From Variovorax paradoxus (lineage in GTDB: Bacteria; Pseudomonadota; Gammaproteobacteria; Burkholderiales; Burkholderiaceae_C): 64,000 nt of DNA. The notes beneath the pieces were generated by a model that was not told the origin of the DNA, made no database searches, and worked only from the letters and a program-made list of their open reading frames with translations. The number at the start of each line of letters is the position of its first letter. The stretch's first letter is position 1. Positions 26,517 to 34,385 of the stretch are shown piece by piece. The translations under genes were made by a program, and so were the position numbers. The stretch spans positions 4,834,001 to 4,898,000 of the forward strand of contig NZ_CP102931.1 of the NCBI RefSeq assembly GCF_024734665.1, read 5' to 3'.

Positions 26517-27501
26517 AGCAGCCCTGCGCCGCACAGGTGCCGTGCTCGCACTGCTGCTCGGCATGCTGGCCTTGCCGGGCTCGGCATTCGCCCAGGTTGC
26601 ACAAGGAGCGACGACCCTCGTCGTGCCGACGCCGCCGGGTGGCCCCATCGACCGCGTCGCACGCATCGTGGCGCAGGGCCTGTCTTCCGTGCTGGGCGAA
26701 CCAGTGGTGGTCGAAAACAAGGGCGGAGCGGCCGGCAAGATCGGCGTGCAAGCGGCGCTGCGGGCCGCGCGCGACGGCCACACGCTGATCGCGGTTTCGC
26801 CTTCCATCGCATCGGTCAATCCGGTGGTCGACAAGGCGGCGGGCTATGACCCGCTCAAGGACTTCGATCCGCTCGGCATCGTCGCCTTCAACGACGGCGT
26901 GCTGGCGGTGCGCGCCGACCTGCCCGTGACCGACATGCCGGGGCTCGTGGCCTATGCGAAGGCGCACCCCGGCACGTTGACATACGGCTCCTTCGGCGTC
27001 GGCACCAGCCTGCATCTGCAGACCGAGGAGCTGCTGCACACGCTCGGCATCACGGCGCGGCACGTGCCCTACAAGGGCGAGGCTCAAGCGATGAATGCGT
27101 TGATCGCGGGCGAGGTCGACATGATGGCCTACGTCACTTCGCCCATCGTGCCCTTCGTGGCGAACGGCCGCGCGCGGGCGCTGGCCGCCACGGCATCGAC
27201 CCGCTGGGCTGCGCTGCCCGCGGTGCCGAGCTTCGCGGAGACCGGCATCGACGCGCTGCGCAACTACACCTACCGCTCGTGGGTCGGCATCGTGCTGCCG
27301 GCCGGTGTGCCGGCGGCTGCGCGGCAACGGACCACCGCAGCGCTGCGCGAGGTGCTGGCCCGGCCCGAGACGCTCAAGGCGCTCGAAGCGCAGGGCTTCG
27401 CGCCGGTCACGCCCGACGCCGAGACGATGCGCCGCACCGTCGCCGCCGAACTCGAGCGCAACCGCCGGCTGATTGCCGCTGGCGGCATCTCGCTCGAATG
27501 A
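26500..27501 (+). CDS. Bug/TctC-family periplasmic substrate-binding protein
   Basis: The 333-residue protein has a signal peptide (about residues 1-32, ending SAFAQ) and the TctC fold: VPTPPGGPIDRVAR at the start of the mature domain, VENKGGAAGKIG, and the ligand-loop region GSFGVGTSLH. Bug proteins bind carboxylates for tripartite TctABC importers or act as sensors; no tctA or tctB is present here, as is common in Bordetella and Variovorax. It overlaps the aldolase gene by 17 bases, so the two are coupled. It probably captures the operon's substrate. Confidence 0.92.
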   Translation: MRSCAEAALRRTGAVLALLLGMLALPGSAFAQVAQGATTLVVPTPPGGPIDRVARIVAQGLSSVLGEPVVVENKGGAAGKIGVQAALRAARDGHTLIAVSPSIASVNPVVDKAAGYDPLKDFDPLGIVAFNDGVLAVRADLPVTDMPGLVAYAKAHPGTLTYGSFGVGTSLHLQTEELLHTLGITARHVPYKGEAQAMNALIAGEVDMMAYVTSPIVPFVANGRARALAATASTRWAALPAVPSFAETGIDALRNYTYRSWVGIVLPAGVPAAARQRTTAALREVLARPETLKALEAQGFAPVTPDAETMRRTVAAELERNRRLIAAGGISLE

Positions 27502-27542
27502 GCCTTCATCGACTTTTTTCTCATCTTTTTTCCTTCGACACC

Positions 27543-28436
27543 ATGAGTTCCCAGATCCTCACTTCCACGACCATGCGCGCACCCGACACGCTGGCGCGCC
27601 CCTCCTTCACCGTGCCTGCCGGCGCCTGCGACTCGCACGTGCACGTGTTCGAAAGCGAAGACCGCTACCCGCACGTCGACCAGCCGCACTACACGCTGCC
27701 CGACGGCCCGCTCACCAAGCTCGACGCCATGTGCGAGTCGCTGGGCCTGGCGCGCTACGTGATCGTGCAGCCCAGCTTCTACGGCACGGACAACCGCTGC
27801 ATGCTCGACGCCCTGGACATCGCAGGCGAGCGTGCGCGCGGCGTGGCCATGGTGGCCGACAGCGTCACCGAAGACACGCTGCACGACATGCACCGCCGCG
27901 GCGTGCGCGCGCTGCGGCTCGACCTGTTCCTGCGCTCGGGCCTGCCGACCGCCGAGCTGGTGCAGTACATCCAGCGCAGCGTGCGCATGACGAAGGCGCT
28001 GGGCTGGCACCTGCAGTTCTACACGCCGGGCTGGGTGGTGCGCGACCTCATTCCGTACCTGGGCGACATCGACGCCGACTTCGTCATCGACCACATGGGC
28101 TACATGCTCGAGAGCGACGGCCTCACGCGGCAGGACTTCGACCTCCTGCTGAAGGTGCTGGCCGACGGGCGCGGCTGGATGAAGCTCTCCGGCCCCTACC
28201 GCGTGGCCAAGGACGGCAACTTCGAAAAGCTGCGCCCACTGGCGCACGCCATCGTCGACGCGCTGCCCGAACGCACCATCTGGGGCAGCGACTGGCCGCA
28301 CATTCCCGACGGCGCGCGCGACACCGGCGAGCTGCTGAATCTGCTCGCGCCATGGGCGCCCGACGCACCGGCGCGCCAGCGCATCCTGGTGGACAACCCG
28401 GCGCGGCTGTTCGGCTTTGCGCCGATACCGCAGTAA
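27543..28436 (+). CDS. Amidohydrolase, 2-pyrone-4,6-dicarboxylate lactonase-like
   Basis: The 297-residue TIM-barrel hydrolase has the HxH metal motif in CDSHVHVFE, and the C-terminal catalytic Asp in IWGSDWPHI. The overall length and N-terminal form match the LigI/PDC-hydrolase group, which opens lactone rings without needing a bound metal. It should hydrolyse a lactone in the pathway headed by the HpaI-type aldolase. The ATG at 27543 is chosen over an upstream open frame that overlaps the binding-protein gene. The gap to the previous gene is 41 bases, T-rich but without a hairpin. Confidence 0.88.
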   Translation: MSSQILTSTTMRAPDTLARPSFTVPAGACDSHVHVFESEDRYPHVDQPHYTLPDGPLTKLDAMCESLGLARYVIVQPSFYGTDNRCMLDALDIAGERARGVAMVADSVTEDTLHDMHRRGVRALRLDLFLRSGLPTAELVQYIQRSVRMTKALGWHLQFYTPGWVVRDLIPYLGDIDADFVIDHMGYMLESDGLTRQDFDLLLKVLADGRGWMKLSGPYRVAKDGNFEKLRPLAHAIVDALPERTIWGSDWPHIPDGARDTGELLNLLAPWAPDAPARQRILVDNPARLFGFAPIPQ

Positions 28437-28443
28437 GGTGCGA

Positions 28444-29544
28444 ATGCCGAACGAAAGAACGACCGCGATGAAAAACATCCAGGACCTCGACACCTCCGGC
28501 GCGCGCGCGGCGGAGACCTTCATTCACGGCGGCATGCGCTACCTCGTGGTGCCCCAGCTCGCGGTCGACGTGACGGGGCAACCCGCGATGATCACCGTGG
28601 GCAACAGCAATATCGATGCGCTGGTCTACCGCTGGCAGGACGAGGCCTTCGTGCCGCACGCGCGACTGCCCGTGCCGGGGGGCGAGGACGCGGAGTTCTT
28701 CGAGATCGGCGGCCGCGCCTTCCTGGCCACCGCCAGCCTGAAGTCGGGCGCCGGTCCGTACGAGCTCAATGTCGACTCGGTCATCTTCGAACTGAAGGAC
28801 GGCGCGTTCACCGAGTTCCAGCGCGTGCCCACTTTCGCGGCCAAGCAATGGACGCACTTCACCATCGGCGAACGCCACTTTCTGGCGCTCGCACAGGGCG
28901 TGGCGATGGAAGGCACCGAGGCCCGGAATCCGTCGAAGTCGGCCATCTACGAATGGAACGGCGAGCGCTTCGCCGAGTTCCAGGTCATCGACTCGACCTG
29001 GGGCTACAACTTCGCGTTCTTCGAGATTGGCGGGCAGCGCTTCCTGGCTTATGCCGATCACGTGGCGCGCTCGCGCGTCATGCTGTGGAGCGGCACGCGC
29101 TTCGAAGACTTCCAGCTGCTCGACGGCAAGACCGGCCGCGCTTTCCAGTTCTTCGAGGCACAGGGCGAAGCTTGGCTGGCCTTTGCCTGCCTGCACGACG
29201 ACACCGTGCTGCTGCGCTGGAACGGCACCGGCTTCGTCGCGCACCAGACGCTGAGCGGCCCCGGCGGGCGCGAGTTTGTCTGGCGCGAAGATGCGCAGGG
29301 CGGCGAGCTGGTGCAGATCAACTTCCTGCTCGGCAGCCGCGAGGCGCCCATCACTTCGCTGACCTCGGTTGGCTACCGCTTCGCCGACGGCAAGCTGGTG
29401 CCGCAGCGCGAGTTTCCGACCTCCGGCGCCACCGATGCCTGCGCCTTCGAAGACAACGGCCATGCCTACCTGGTGGTGACCAACAGCCTCGGCGCCGACA
29501 TCCGCTTTCGCACGCCGAGCAAGGTGTACCGGCTCGGCGCATAG
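28444..29544 (+). CDS. Seven-repeat EPTP beta-propeller protein, cytoplasmic
   Basis: The protein has about 366 residues and no signal peptide. I count seven EPTP-type repeats by their core strand: FIHGGMRYLVV, FEIGGRAFLAT, FTIGERHFLAL, FEIGGQRFLAY, FEAQGEAWLAF, a weaker sixth (EDAQGGELVQI), and FEDNGHAYLVV. Seven such repeats make a closed propeller, as in LGI proteins. The bacterial role is unknown: it could be an enzyme, such as a lactonase or isomerase, or a scaffold. An AAGG site precedes the ATG at 28444; an ATG at 28468 is also possible. It sits in the aldolase operon. Confidence 0.8.
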   Translation: MPNERTTAMKNIQDLDTSGARAAETFIHGGMRYLVVPQLAVDVTGQPAMITVGNSNIDALVYRWQDEAFVPHARLPVPGGEDAEFFEIGGRAFLATASLKSGAGPYELNVDSVIFELKDGAFTEFQRVPTFAAKQWTHFTIGERHFLALAQGVAMEGTEARNPSKSAIYEWNGERFAEFQVIDSTWGYNFAFFEIGGQRFLAYADHVARSRVMLWSGTRFEDFQLLDGKTGRAFQFFEAQGEAWLAFACLHDDTVLLRWNGTGFVAHQTLSGPGGREFVWREDAQGGELVQINFLLGSREAPITSLTSVGYRFADGKLVPQREFPTSGATDACAFEDNGHAYLVVTNSLGADIRFRTPSKVYRLGA

Positions 29545-29558
29545 ACAGGAGCCCCACC

Positions 29559-30749
29559 ATGACGGCAAACCCCAACTTCCAGAGCCCCGAGTTCCTGCGC
29601 CTCTTCGAGACCTACACCGCGAGCGCCGACAGCATCGGCGCGAAGATGACGCACGCCACCGCCGAGGCCGCGCCCGACGCGGCGCTGATCGTTGCCACGG
29701 CGGCCGACTTCATCCTGTTCCCCGGCAGGGGCAGGCCGCCGGAGGTCGAGGGCTACCGGCTCACGACGCGCGGCTTCAAGGAGCTGGCGGCGGTGTCGCA
29801 CCTTGGCCCCGCACTGGCCTCGCTGGTGCGGCTGCGCGAACTCGACCCCGAAGGCACGCTGTGGCGCAGCGAAACCGAACGCCTGCTGGCCGCCACCGTG
29901 GCCGCGCGTGAAGCGAACAGCGTGGCGCTCTGGCGCGACGACATCGCGGTGCCCGCCTACCGGGGCCGCGAGACGGCCATCGCGAACATGGTGCACTACG
30001 CCTGCGAAGCCACAGAGCGCTACATCGAGCGCGCCCTCGCCCACCCCGAAACCCTCACTGCCGCCGACCTGCGCACGCACTACCTCGAAGCCACGGGCGA
30101 TGCCATCGGCGCGAGCGTGCCGATGAACAAGGTGATGATCGCCACCTTCTTCCTCGTCGGCCTGGACACCGGGCACCGCGTGATCGCGTGGTTCGAGCGC
30201 CACCGCATCGACTGGGCGAACGCAATGGTGCTGATCGTGGGCAGGCAGGGCCGCCCCACCGCGGGCGTTACCTGGAGCACCAACGCCGTGTGCTCGATGA
30301 TCCTCGCCTCGTCGCACCATGCGCTACCACTGGAGCGCGTGTACATCGCACCGCATGCACCGGCGCCCACCTTCACCTACCCCGTCGACCTGGCGGCCGT
30401 GTCTGCCCACGAGGCGCCGATGCGCAAGCTCTGGTGGGCGACACGGGCCATGAGCGACCTGGGGCCGATGATGTACGAGGGCTATCCGCGCTTCGCCCCC
30501 GGGCGTGGCGGCCGGCCGGTGCTGCAGCCCGACACCACCGAAGTCAGCGAGATGCCCGCCATCGGTGGACCGGAGGACTGGCATGCGCTCAACACCCGCA
30601 TGCGCGTGATCCTCGAAGACCCGCGGCAACTGCTGGCAGGGTGCGTTACCGACTACGCGGCGGATCAGCTGCAGGGCAATGGCAACGAACCGCTGAAGGC
30701 GGTGGTGCCGGGCCTCGACGGCACGGACTACCCCGCGTATTTCTCCTGA
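29559..30749 (+). CDS. Uncharacterised 396-residue cytoplasmic protein of the aldolase operon
   Basis: I do not recognise a catalytic family with confidence; it may fall in DUF5624, but this is from memory. It has no signal peptide and no membrane helix. It is alpha/beta in composition, with a run of conserved-looking segments (MNKVMIATFFLVGLDTGHR, TWSTNAVCSM, PAPTFTYPVDL). AGGAG lies 9 bases before the ATG. It is the last gene of the operon, 14 bases after the EPTP gene, and converges on the XRE-cupin gene with a 3-base gap. Context suggests an enzyme or accessory of the same pathway. Confidence 0.75.
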   Translation: MTANPNFQSPEFLRLFETYTASADSIGAKMTHATAEAAPDAALIVATAADFILFPGRGRPPEVEGYRLTTRGFKELAAVSHLGPALASLVRLRELDPEGTLWRSETERLLAATVAAREANSVALWRDDIAVPAYRGRETAIANMVHYACEATERYIERALAHPETLTAADLRTHYLEATGDAIGASVPMNKVMIATFFLVGLDTGHRVIAWFERHRIDWANAMVLIVGRQGRPTAGVTWSTNAVCSMILASSHHALPLERVYIAPHAPAPTFTYPVDLAAVSAHEAPMRKLWWATRAMSDLGPMMYEGYPRFAPGRGGRPVLQPDTTEVSEMPAIGGPEDWHALNTRMRVILEDPRQLLAGCVTDYAADQLQGNGNEPLKAVVPGLDGTDYPAYFS

Positions 30750-30752
30750 GGG

Positions 30753-31487
30753 CTAGGCGCCCCTTCCGCTTGTTGGCGCCTTGGCCTTCACGGTCTTGGG
30801 TGCCGCGGACTTGGCCGGCACCGGCGCCTTGCGCGCCTCTCCCTCGCGCGCGGACTGCATGTGCCGGCTCTCGCCGATGGTCATGCCCACGATCCGCGCG
30901 AGCTGGCGGCTCACGCTGATGTACGCATGGCCGAGGCGGCTGTCGAAGTACAGCGAGTCGCCGCGCGCCATGTGCAGCACTTCGCCATTGTCGAAGTGCA
31001 CCTCGATCTCGCCTGACAGCACATAGGCGAACTCTTCGCCCGCATGGCGCACGAAGTCTTCCGGTCCGTGGATGCGCCGCGCATGCACCGTGCCCACGAT
31101 GGGGCTCATCTGCTTGCCCGCCGCCGTGGTGCCGAGGAACTCGTAGGCAATCGACAGCCCCCGGTACACCACGCCCTTGCCCGCGCGCGTGACCACCGGC
31201 CCGTCGAGCTGCGCGGGCTTGACGCCGGCGCCCGCGAACATCGCGTTCATGTCCATCTCGAGCGCGCGGCCCAGCGCGGTGAAGTTTTCATAGCCCAACG
31301 CCAACTGGCCGCGCTCGGCGCGCGAGATGGTGGTGATCGACACGCCCGAGCGCTCGGCCAGCTGTGCCAGCGTCCAGCCGAAACGCTTGCGCGCACTGCG
31401 CAGGCGATGACCGAAAGTGGTGCGGTCCAGCGTGGGCGGCTCGTCCTTCGGCTTTGTCGCCGTCCTGGTCCCTGTGTGTGGATTCAC
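30753..31487 (-). CDS. XRE-family regulator with C-terminal cupin domain
   Basis: The 244-residue protein has an XRE HTH (about residues 26-82: GHRLRSARKRFGWTLAQLAE and VSITTISRAERGQL) and a small-molecule-binding cupin_2 domain (about 130-210, with the motif HAGEEFAYVLSG). A basic Lys/Ala tail follows. PuuR-like proteins of this build repress amine or amino-acid catabolic operons. The GTG start at 31487 has AGAAAG upstream and gives a protein of family length; an open frame upstream runs through the operator region. It is divergent from the D-amino-acid operon. Confidence 0.88.
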   Translation of the reverse strand: MNPHTGTRTATKPKDEPPTLDRTTFGHRLRSARKRFGWTLAQLAERSGVSITTISRAERGQLALGYENFTALGRALEMDMNAMFAGAGVKPAQLDGPVVTRAGKGVVYRGLSIAYEFLGTTAAGKQMSPIVGTVHARRIHGPEDFVRHAGEEFAYVLSGEIEVHFDNGEVLHMARGDSLYFDSRLGHAYISVSRQLARIVGMTIGESRHMQSAREGEARKAPVPAKSAAPKTVKAKAPTSGRGA

Positions 31488-31573
31488 GCTTGGCTTTCTC
31501 TTGTGATGCAAGTGGATTCTGCCAGCCGGGCGGTGCGCCATCCATGCCAACCCGCATGACGCGGGCGCGGAAG

Positions 31574-31587
31574 TTGCGTATACGCAA
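31574..31587. promoter_or_regulatory. Operator-like palindrome 1
   Basis: TTGCGTATACGCAA, a perfect 14-bp palindrome between the XRE-cupin gene and the D-amino-acid operon. It is the first of three related sites and starts exactly 15 bases from the second. Confidence 0.72.
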
Positions 31588-31588
31588 A

Positions 31589-31602
31589 TTGCGTTGACGC
31601 AA
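31589..31602. promoter_or_regulatory. Operator-like palindrome 2
   Basis: TTGCGTTGACGCAA, with perfect 6-bp arms around TG. It is adjacent to site 1, so two dimers could bind side by side. Confidence 0.7.
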
Positions 31603-31650
31603 ATTTCACCGAAGCGGTGCACCATGGTTTCCCCTTGGTGCCACCAAATC

Positions 31651-31670
31651 AATTTGCGTATCCGCAAATT
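31651..31670. promoter_or_regulatory. Operator-like palindrome 3, overlapping the operon -35
   Basis: AATTTGCGTATCCGCAAATT: 8-bp perfect arms around TATC. Its TTGCGT (31654-31659) coincides with the predicted -35 of the operon, so binding would repress. Confidence 0.75.
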
Positions 31671-31682
31671 TGTACCTACACT
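31654..31682 (+). promoter_or_regulatory. Predicted sigma-70 promoter of the D-amino-acid operon
   Basis: TTGCGT, 17 bases, TACACT. Transcription would begin about 7 bases later, near 31689, two bases before the ATG at 31691, which has no Shine-Dalgarno. The first mRNA is therefore likely leaderless. Confidence 0.6.
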
Positions 31683-31690
31683 TTTTGCCG

Positions 31691-32848
31691 ATGACTTCCA
31701 GCACCCCAACGCCCGTCGTGGCAGATTTCCTCGTGATCGGCGGCGGCATCGCCGGGGCTTCGGTGGCCCATTGGCTCGCGCCGCATGCCAGCGTGATCCT
31801 TCTCGAACGCGAGTCGCAGCCTGGCTACCACTCCACCGGCCGCTCTGCCGCCCTCTTCATGGAAAGCTACGGCACTCCGCAGGTGCGCGCCCTCACCATG
31901 GCGAGCCGTGCCTTCCTCGAACATCCGCCCGAAGGCTTCTCGGAGCACCCGCTGCTCACGCCGCGCGGCGCGATGATGGTCGCGGGTGCCGACCACATGG
32001 CCGAGCTCGAAGCCCACTGGGAGGTGCTGCGCGCCATGGACACCGGCGCCTCGCGCCTGAGCGGCGAGCAGGCCCGCGAGATGGTGCCGGCGCTGCGCCC
32101 CGAGCAAGTGATGGGCGCGGTGTACGAACCCGATGCGTCCGACATGGACGTGCACGCCATCCACCAGGGCTACCTGCGCGGCATGCGGCGCGCTGGCGGC
32201 AAGCTGGTGTGCGATGCCGGCGTGACGGCCATCGAGCGCGTGGGCGAGCGCTGGCGCGTGGAGGCCGGCGGCGCCGTGTACGAGGCGCCCGTGGTGCTCA
32301 ACGCGGCGGGCGCATGGGTCGACACCGTCGCGCGCATGGCGGGCGTGCCGCAGCTGGGCATCGAGCCGCGCCGGCGCTCGGCCTTCATCTTCGCGCCGCC
32401 CGAAGGCCAGAGCGTCGCGCACTGGCCCATGGTGTTCGGTGCCGACGAGGGCTGGTACATCAAGCCCGACGCCGGCATGCTGCTCGGCTCGCCGGCCAAT
32501 GCCGATCCGGTCGAGCCGCAGGACATACAGCCCGAAGAGATGGACATCGCCATCGCCATGCACCGCATCGAGGAAGCGACCACGCTCGCCATTCGCCGGC
32601 CCACCCGCACCTGGGCCGGCCTGCGCTCCTTCGTGGCTGACGGCGACCTGGTGGGCGGCTTCGAGCCCGGCGTGCCCGGCTTCTTCTGGGTGGCGGCGCA
32701 AGGCGGCTACGGCATCCAGACATCGGCCGCCATGGGCGAGGCCTGCGCCGCGCTGGCACGCGGACTGCCGCTGCCGAAGCGCATCGCCTCCTTCGGGCTC
32801 ACGGCCGAGATGCTGGGCCCGCAGCGGCTGCGCACGGCCACGGCCTGA
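31691..32848 (+). CDS. FAD-dependent D-amino-acid dehydrogenase/oxidase, DauA-like
   Basis: The 385-residue flavoprotein of the DAO fold has the Rossmann motif VIGGGIAGAS (residues 15-24) and the flavin-contact stretch PGYHSTGRSAA (44-54), which is strongly characteristic of the D-arginine dehydrogenase group. After that stretch, P. aeruginosa DauA has His48 in AAHYTV; here the place is Leu55 (AALFMESY), so the preferred side chain may differ. It should oxidise D-amino acids to 2-oxo acids in the cytoplasm. It is the first gene of an operon that also makes a dipeptide-type importer and a D-aminoacylase. Confidence 0.85.
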   Translation: MTSSTPTPVVADFLVIGGGIAGASVAHWLAPHASVILLERESQPGYHSTGRSAALFMESYGTPQVRALTMASRAFLEHPPEGFSEHPLLTPRGAMMVAGADHMAELEAHWEVLRAMDTGASRLSGEQAREMVPALRPEQVMGAVYEPDASDMDVHAIHQGYLRGMRRAGGKLVCDAGVTAIERVGERWRVEAGGAVYEAPVVLNAAGAWVDTVARMAGVPQLGIEPRRRSAFIFAPPEGQSVAHWPMVFGADEGWYIKPDAGMLLGSPANADPVEPQDIQPEEMDIAIAMHRIEEATTLAIRRPTRTWAGLRSFVADGDLVGGFEPGVPGFFWVAAQGGYGIQTSAAMGEACAALARGLPLPKRIASFGLTAEMLGPQRLRTATA

Positions 32849-32893
32849 GCGCGGACGCACGACAAAAAACAACCCACTCCAAGAGACATCACC

Positions 32894-34345
32894 ATGCGCG
32901 TCTTCAGTGCCTCCCTCGCCACCGAAACCAACACCTTCGGCCCGATGCCGACCGGCCTCGCCTCCTTCAAGGACCGTGGCTACTTCCCCGCCGGCAAGCA
33001 CCCCGAAGCGATGACTCTGTTCTCGGGCCCGCTGTGGGCCGCGCGCATGCGCGGCGCCGACAAGGGCTGGACGCTCTTCGAAGGCATGGTGGCCGGCGCG
33101 CAGCCCAGCGGTACCACCACGCGCCACGCCTACGAAACCCTGCGCGACGAATTGCTGGCCGACCTGCGCGCTGTGCTGCCGGTCGACATGGTGCTGCTCG
33201 GCCTGCACGGCGCGATGGTGGCCGACGGCTACGACGACTGCGAAGGTGACCTGCTGGCGCGCGTGCGGCAGATCGTCGGGCCTGGCGTGGTGATCGGCGC
33301 GGAGCTCGACCCGCACAACCACCTCACGCCCGAGATGGTGCAGAACTCCGACCTGATGATCTCGTTCAAGGAGTACCCGCACACCGACGTACTCGAACGC
33401 GGGCTGGAGCTGGTGGACCTCTGCGCCGCCATGGTCGAAGGCAAGGTCAAGCCGGTGGCCGCGGTGGTCGACTGCGACATGATCGTCACGGTCCATACCT
33501 CGCGCCAGCCGGCGCGCGGCTTCGTCGAGCGCATGCAGTCGCTCGAAGGCAAGAACGGCGTGCTGTCGGTGTCGCTCACGCATGGCTTCTCTTGGGGCGA
33601 CGTGTCCGAAATGGGCACCAAGGTGTTGGTCTACACAGATGGCAACCAGGCCCAAGCCGACGCTCTTGCGCGCCAGCTCGCCGACGAGGTCATCGCCATG
33701 CGCGACGGCCTCACGGTCAACTACCCGAGCATCGATGCCTCGCTCGACGAAGCGCTGGCCTTCGACGGCGGCCCGGTGGTGCTGTCCGACGGTGCGGACA
33801 ACCCCGGCGGCGGTGCGGCAAGCGACTCCACCTTCATCCTGCGCCGCATGGTCGAGCGCGGCATCACCAACGCGGCGCTGGGCCCGCTGTGGGACCCGAT
33901 CGCGGTGCGCATTGCATTCGACGCAGGCGTGGGCGCCAGGCTGCAGATGCGCATCGGCGGCAAGATCAGCCCGCTCTCGGGCGATCCGCTGGATCTGGAA
34001 TGCACCGTGAAGGCGCTGAAGCACGACCTGGTGATGACGGGCCTGGCCGGCACGCCCACGCTGATGGGCGACAGCGCGCTGATCGAGGCGAACGGCATCG
34101 AGATCGTGCTGATCACGCTGCGCAACCAGGCGATGGGCACCGACCTGTTCACGCAGCTGGGCTGCGACCTCGCCGCGAAGAAGATCATCGTCGTGAAGTC
34201 GTCGCAGCACTTCTATGCCTCGTACTCCAAGGTGGCGAAGCACGTCATCTACGCGGGCGCACCGGGCGCCGTGACGCTCGATCTGAACACGCTGCCGTAC
34301 CGCAAGGCCCGCCTGCCCAAGTGGCCGATCGGCGTCGCCGCCTGA
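32894..34345 (+). CDS. M81-family metallopeptidase, MlrC/microcystinase-like
   Basis: The 483-residue protein has the two-domain MlrC structure. The N-terminal domain has ATETNTF, GLHGAM and the zinc-site segment GAELDPHNH; the C-terminal MlrC_C domain has the DGADNPGGGAASDSTFIL motif. MlrC of Sphingomonas cleaves the linear tetrapeptide of microcystin, which contains D-amino acids and a beta-amino acid. In this operon it probably hydrolyses an imported peptide or amide with D-residues. It is 45 bases after the flavoprotein gene, with AAGAGA upstream of the ATG. Confidence 0.92.
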   Translation: MRVFSASLATETNTFGPMPTGLASFKDRGYFPAGKHPEAMTLFSGPLWAARMRGADKGWTLFEGMVAGAQPSGTTTRHAYETLRDELLADLRAVLPVDMVLLGLHGAMVADGYDDCEGDLLARVRQIVGPGVVIGAELDPHNHLTPEMVQNSDLMISFKEYPHTDVLERGLELVDLCAAMVEGKVKPVAAVVDCDMIVTVHTSRQPARGFVERMQSLEGKNGVLSVSLTHGFSWGDVSEMGTKVLVYTDGNQAQADALARQLADEVIAMRDGLTVNYPSIDASLDEALAFDGGPVVLSDGADNPGGGAASDSTFILRRMVERGITNAALGPLWDPIAVRIAFDAGVGARLQMRIGGKISPLSGDPLDLECTVKALKHDLVMTGLAGTPTLMGDSALIEANGIEIVLITLRNQAMGTDLFTQLGCDLAAKKIIVVKSSQHFYASYSKVAKHVIYAGAPGAVTLDLNTLPYRKARLPKWPIGVAA

Positions 34346-34385
34346 CCTCTTTTTCTTTCCTTCGCCCCCGACCGGAGAACCGACG

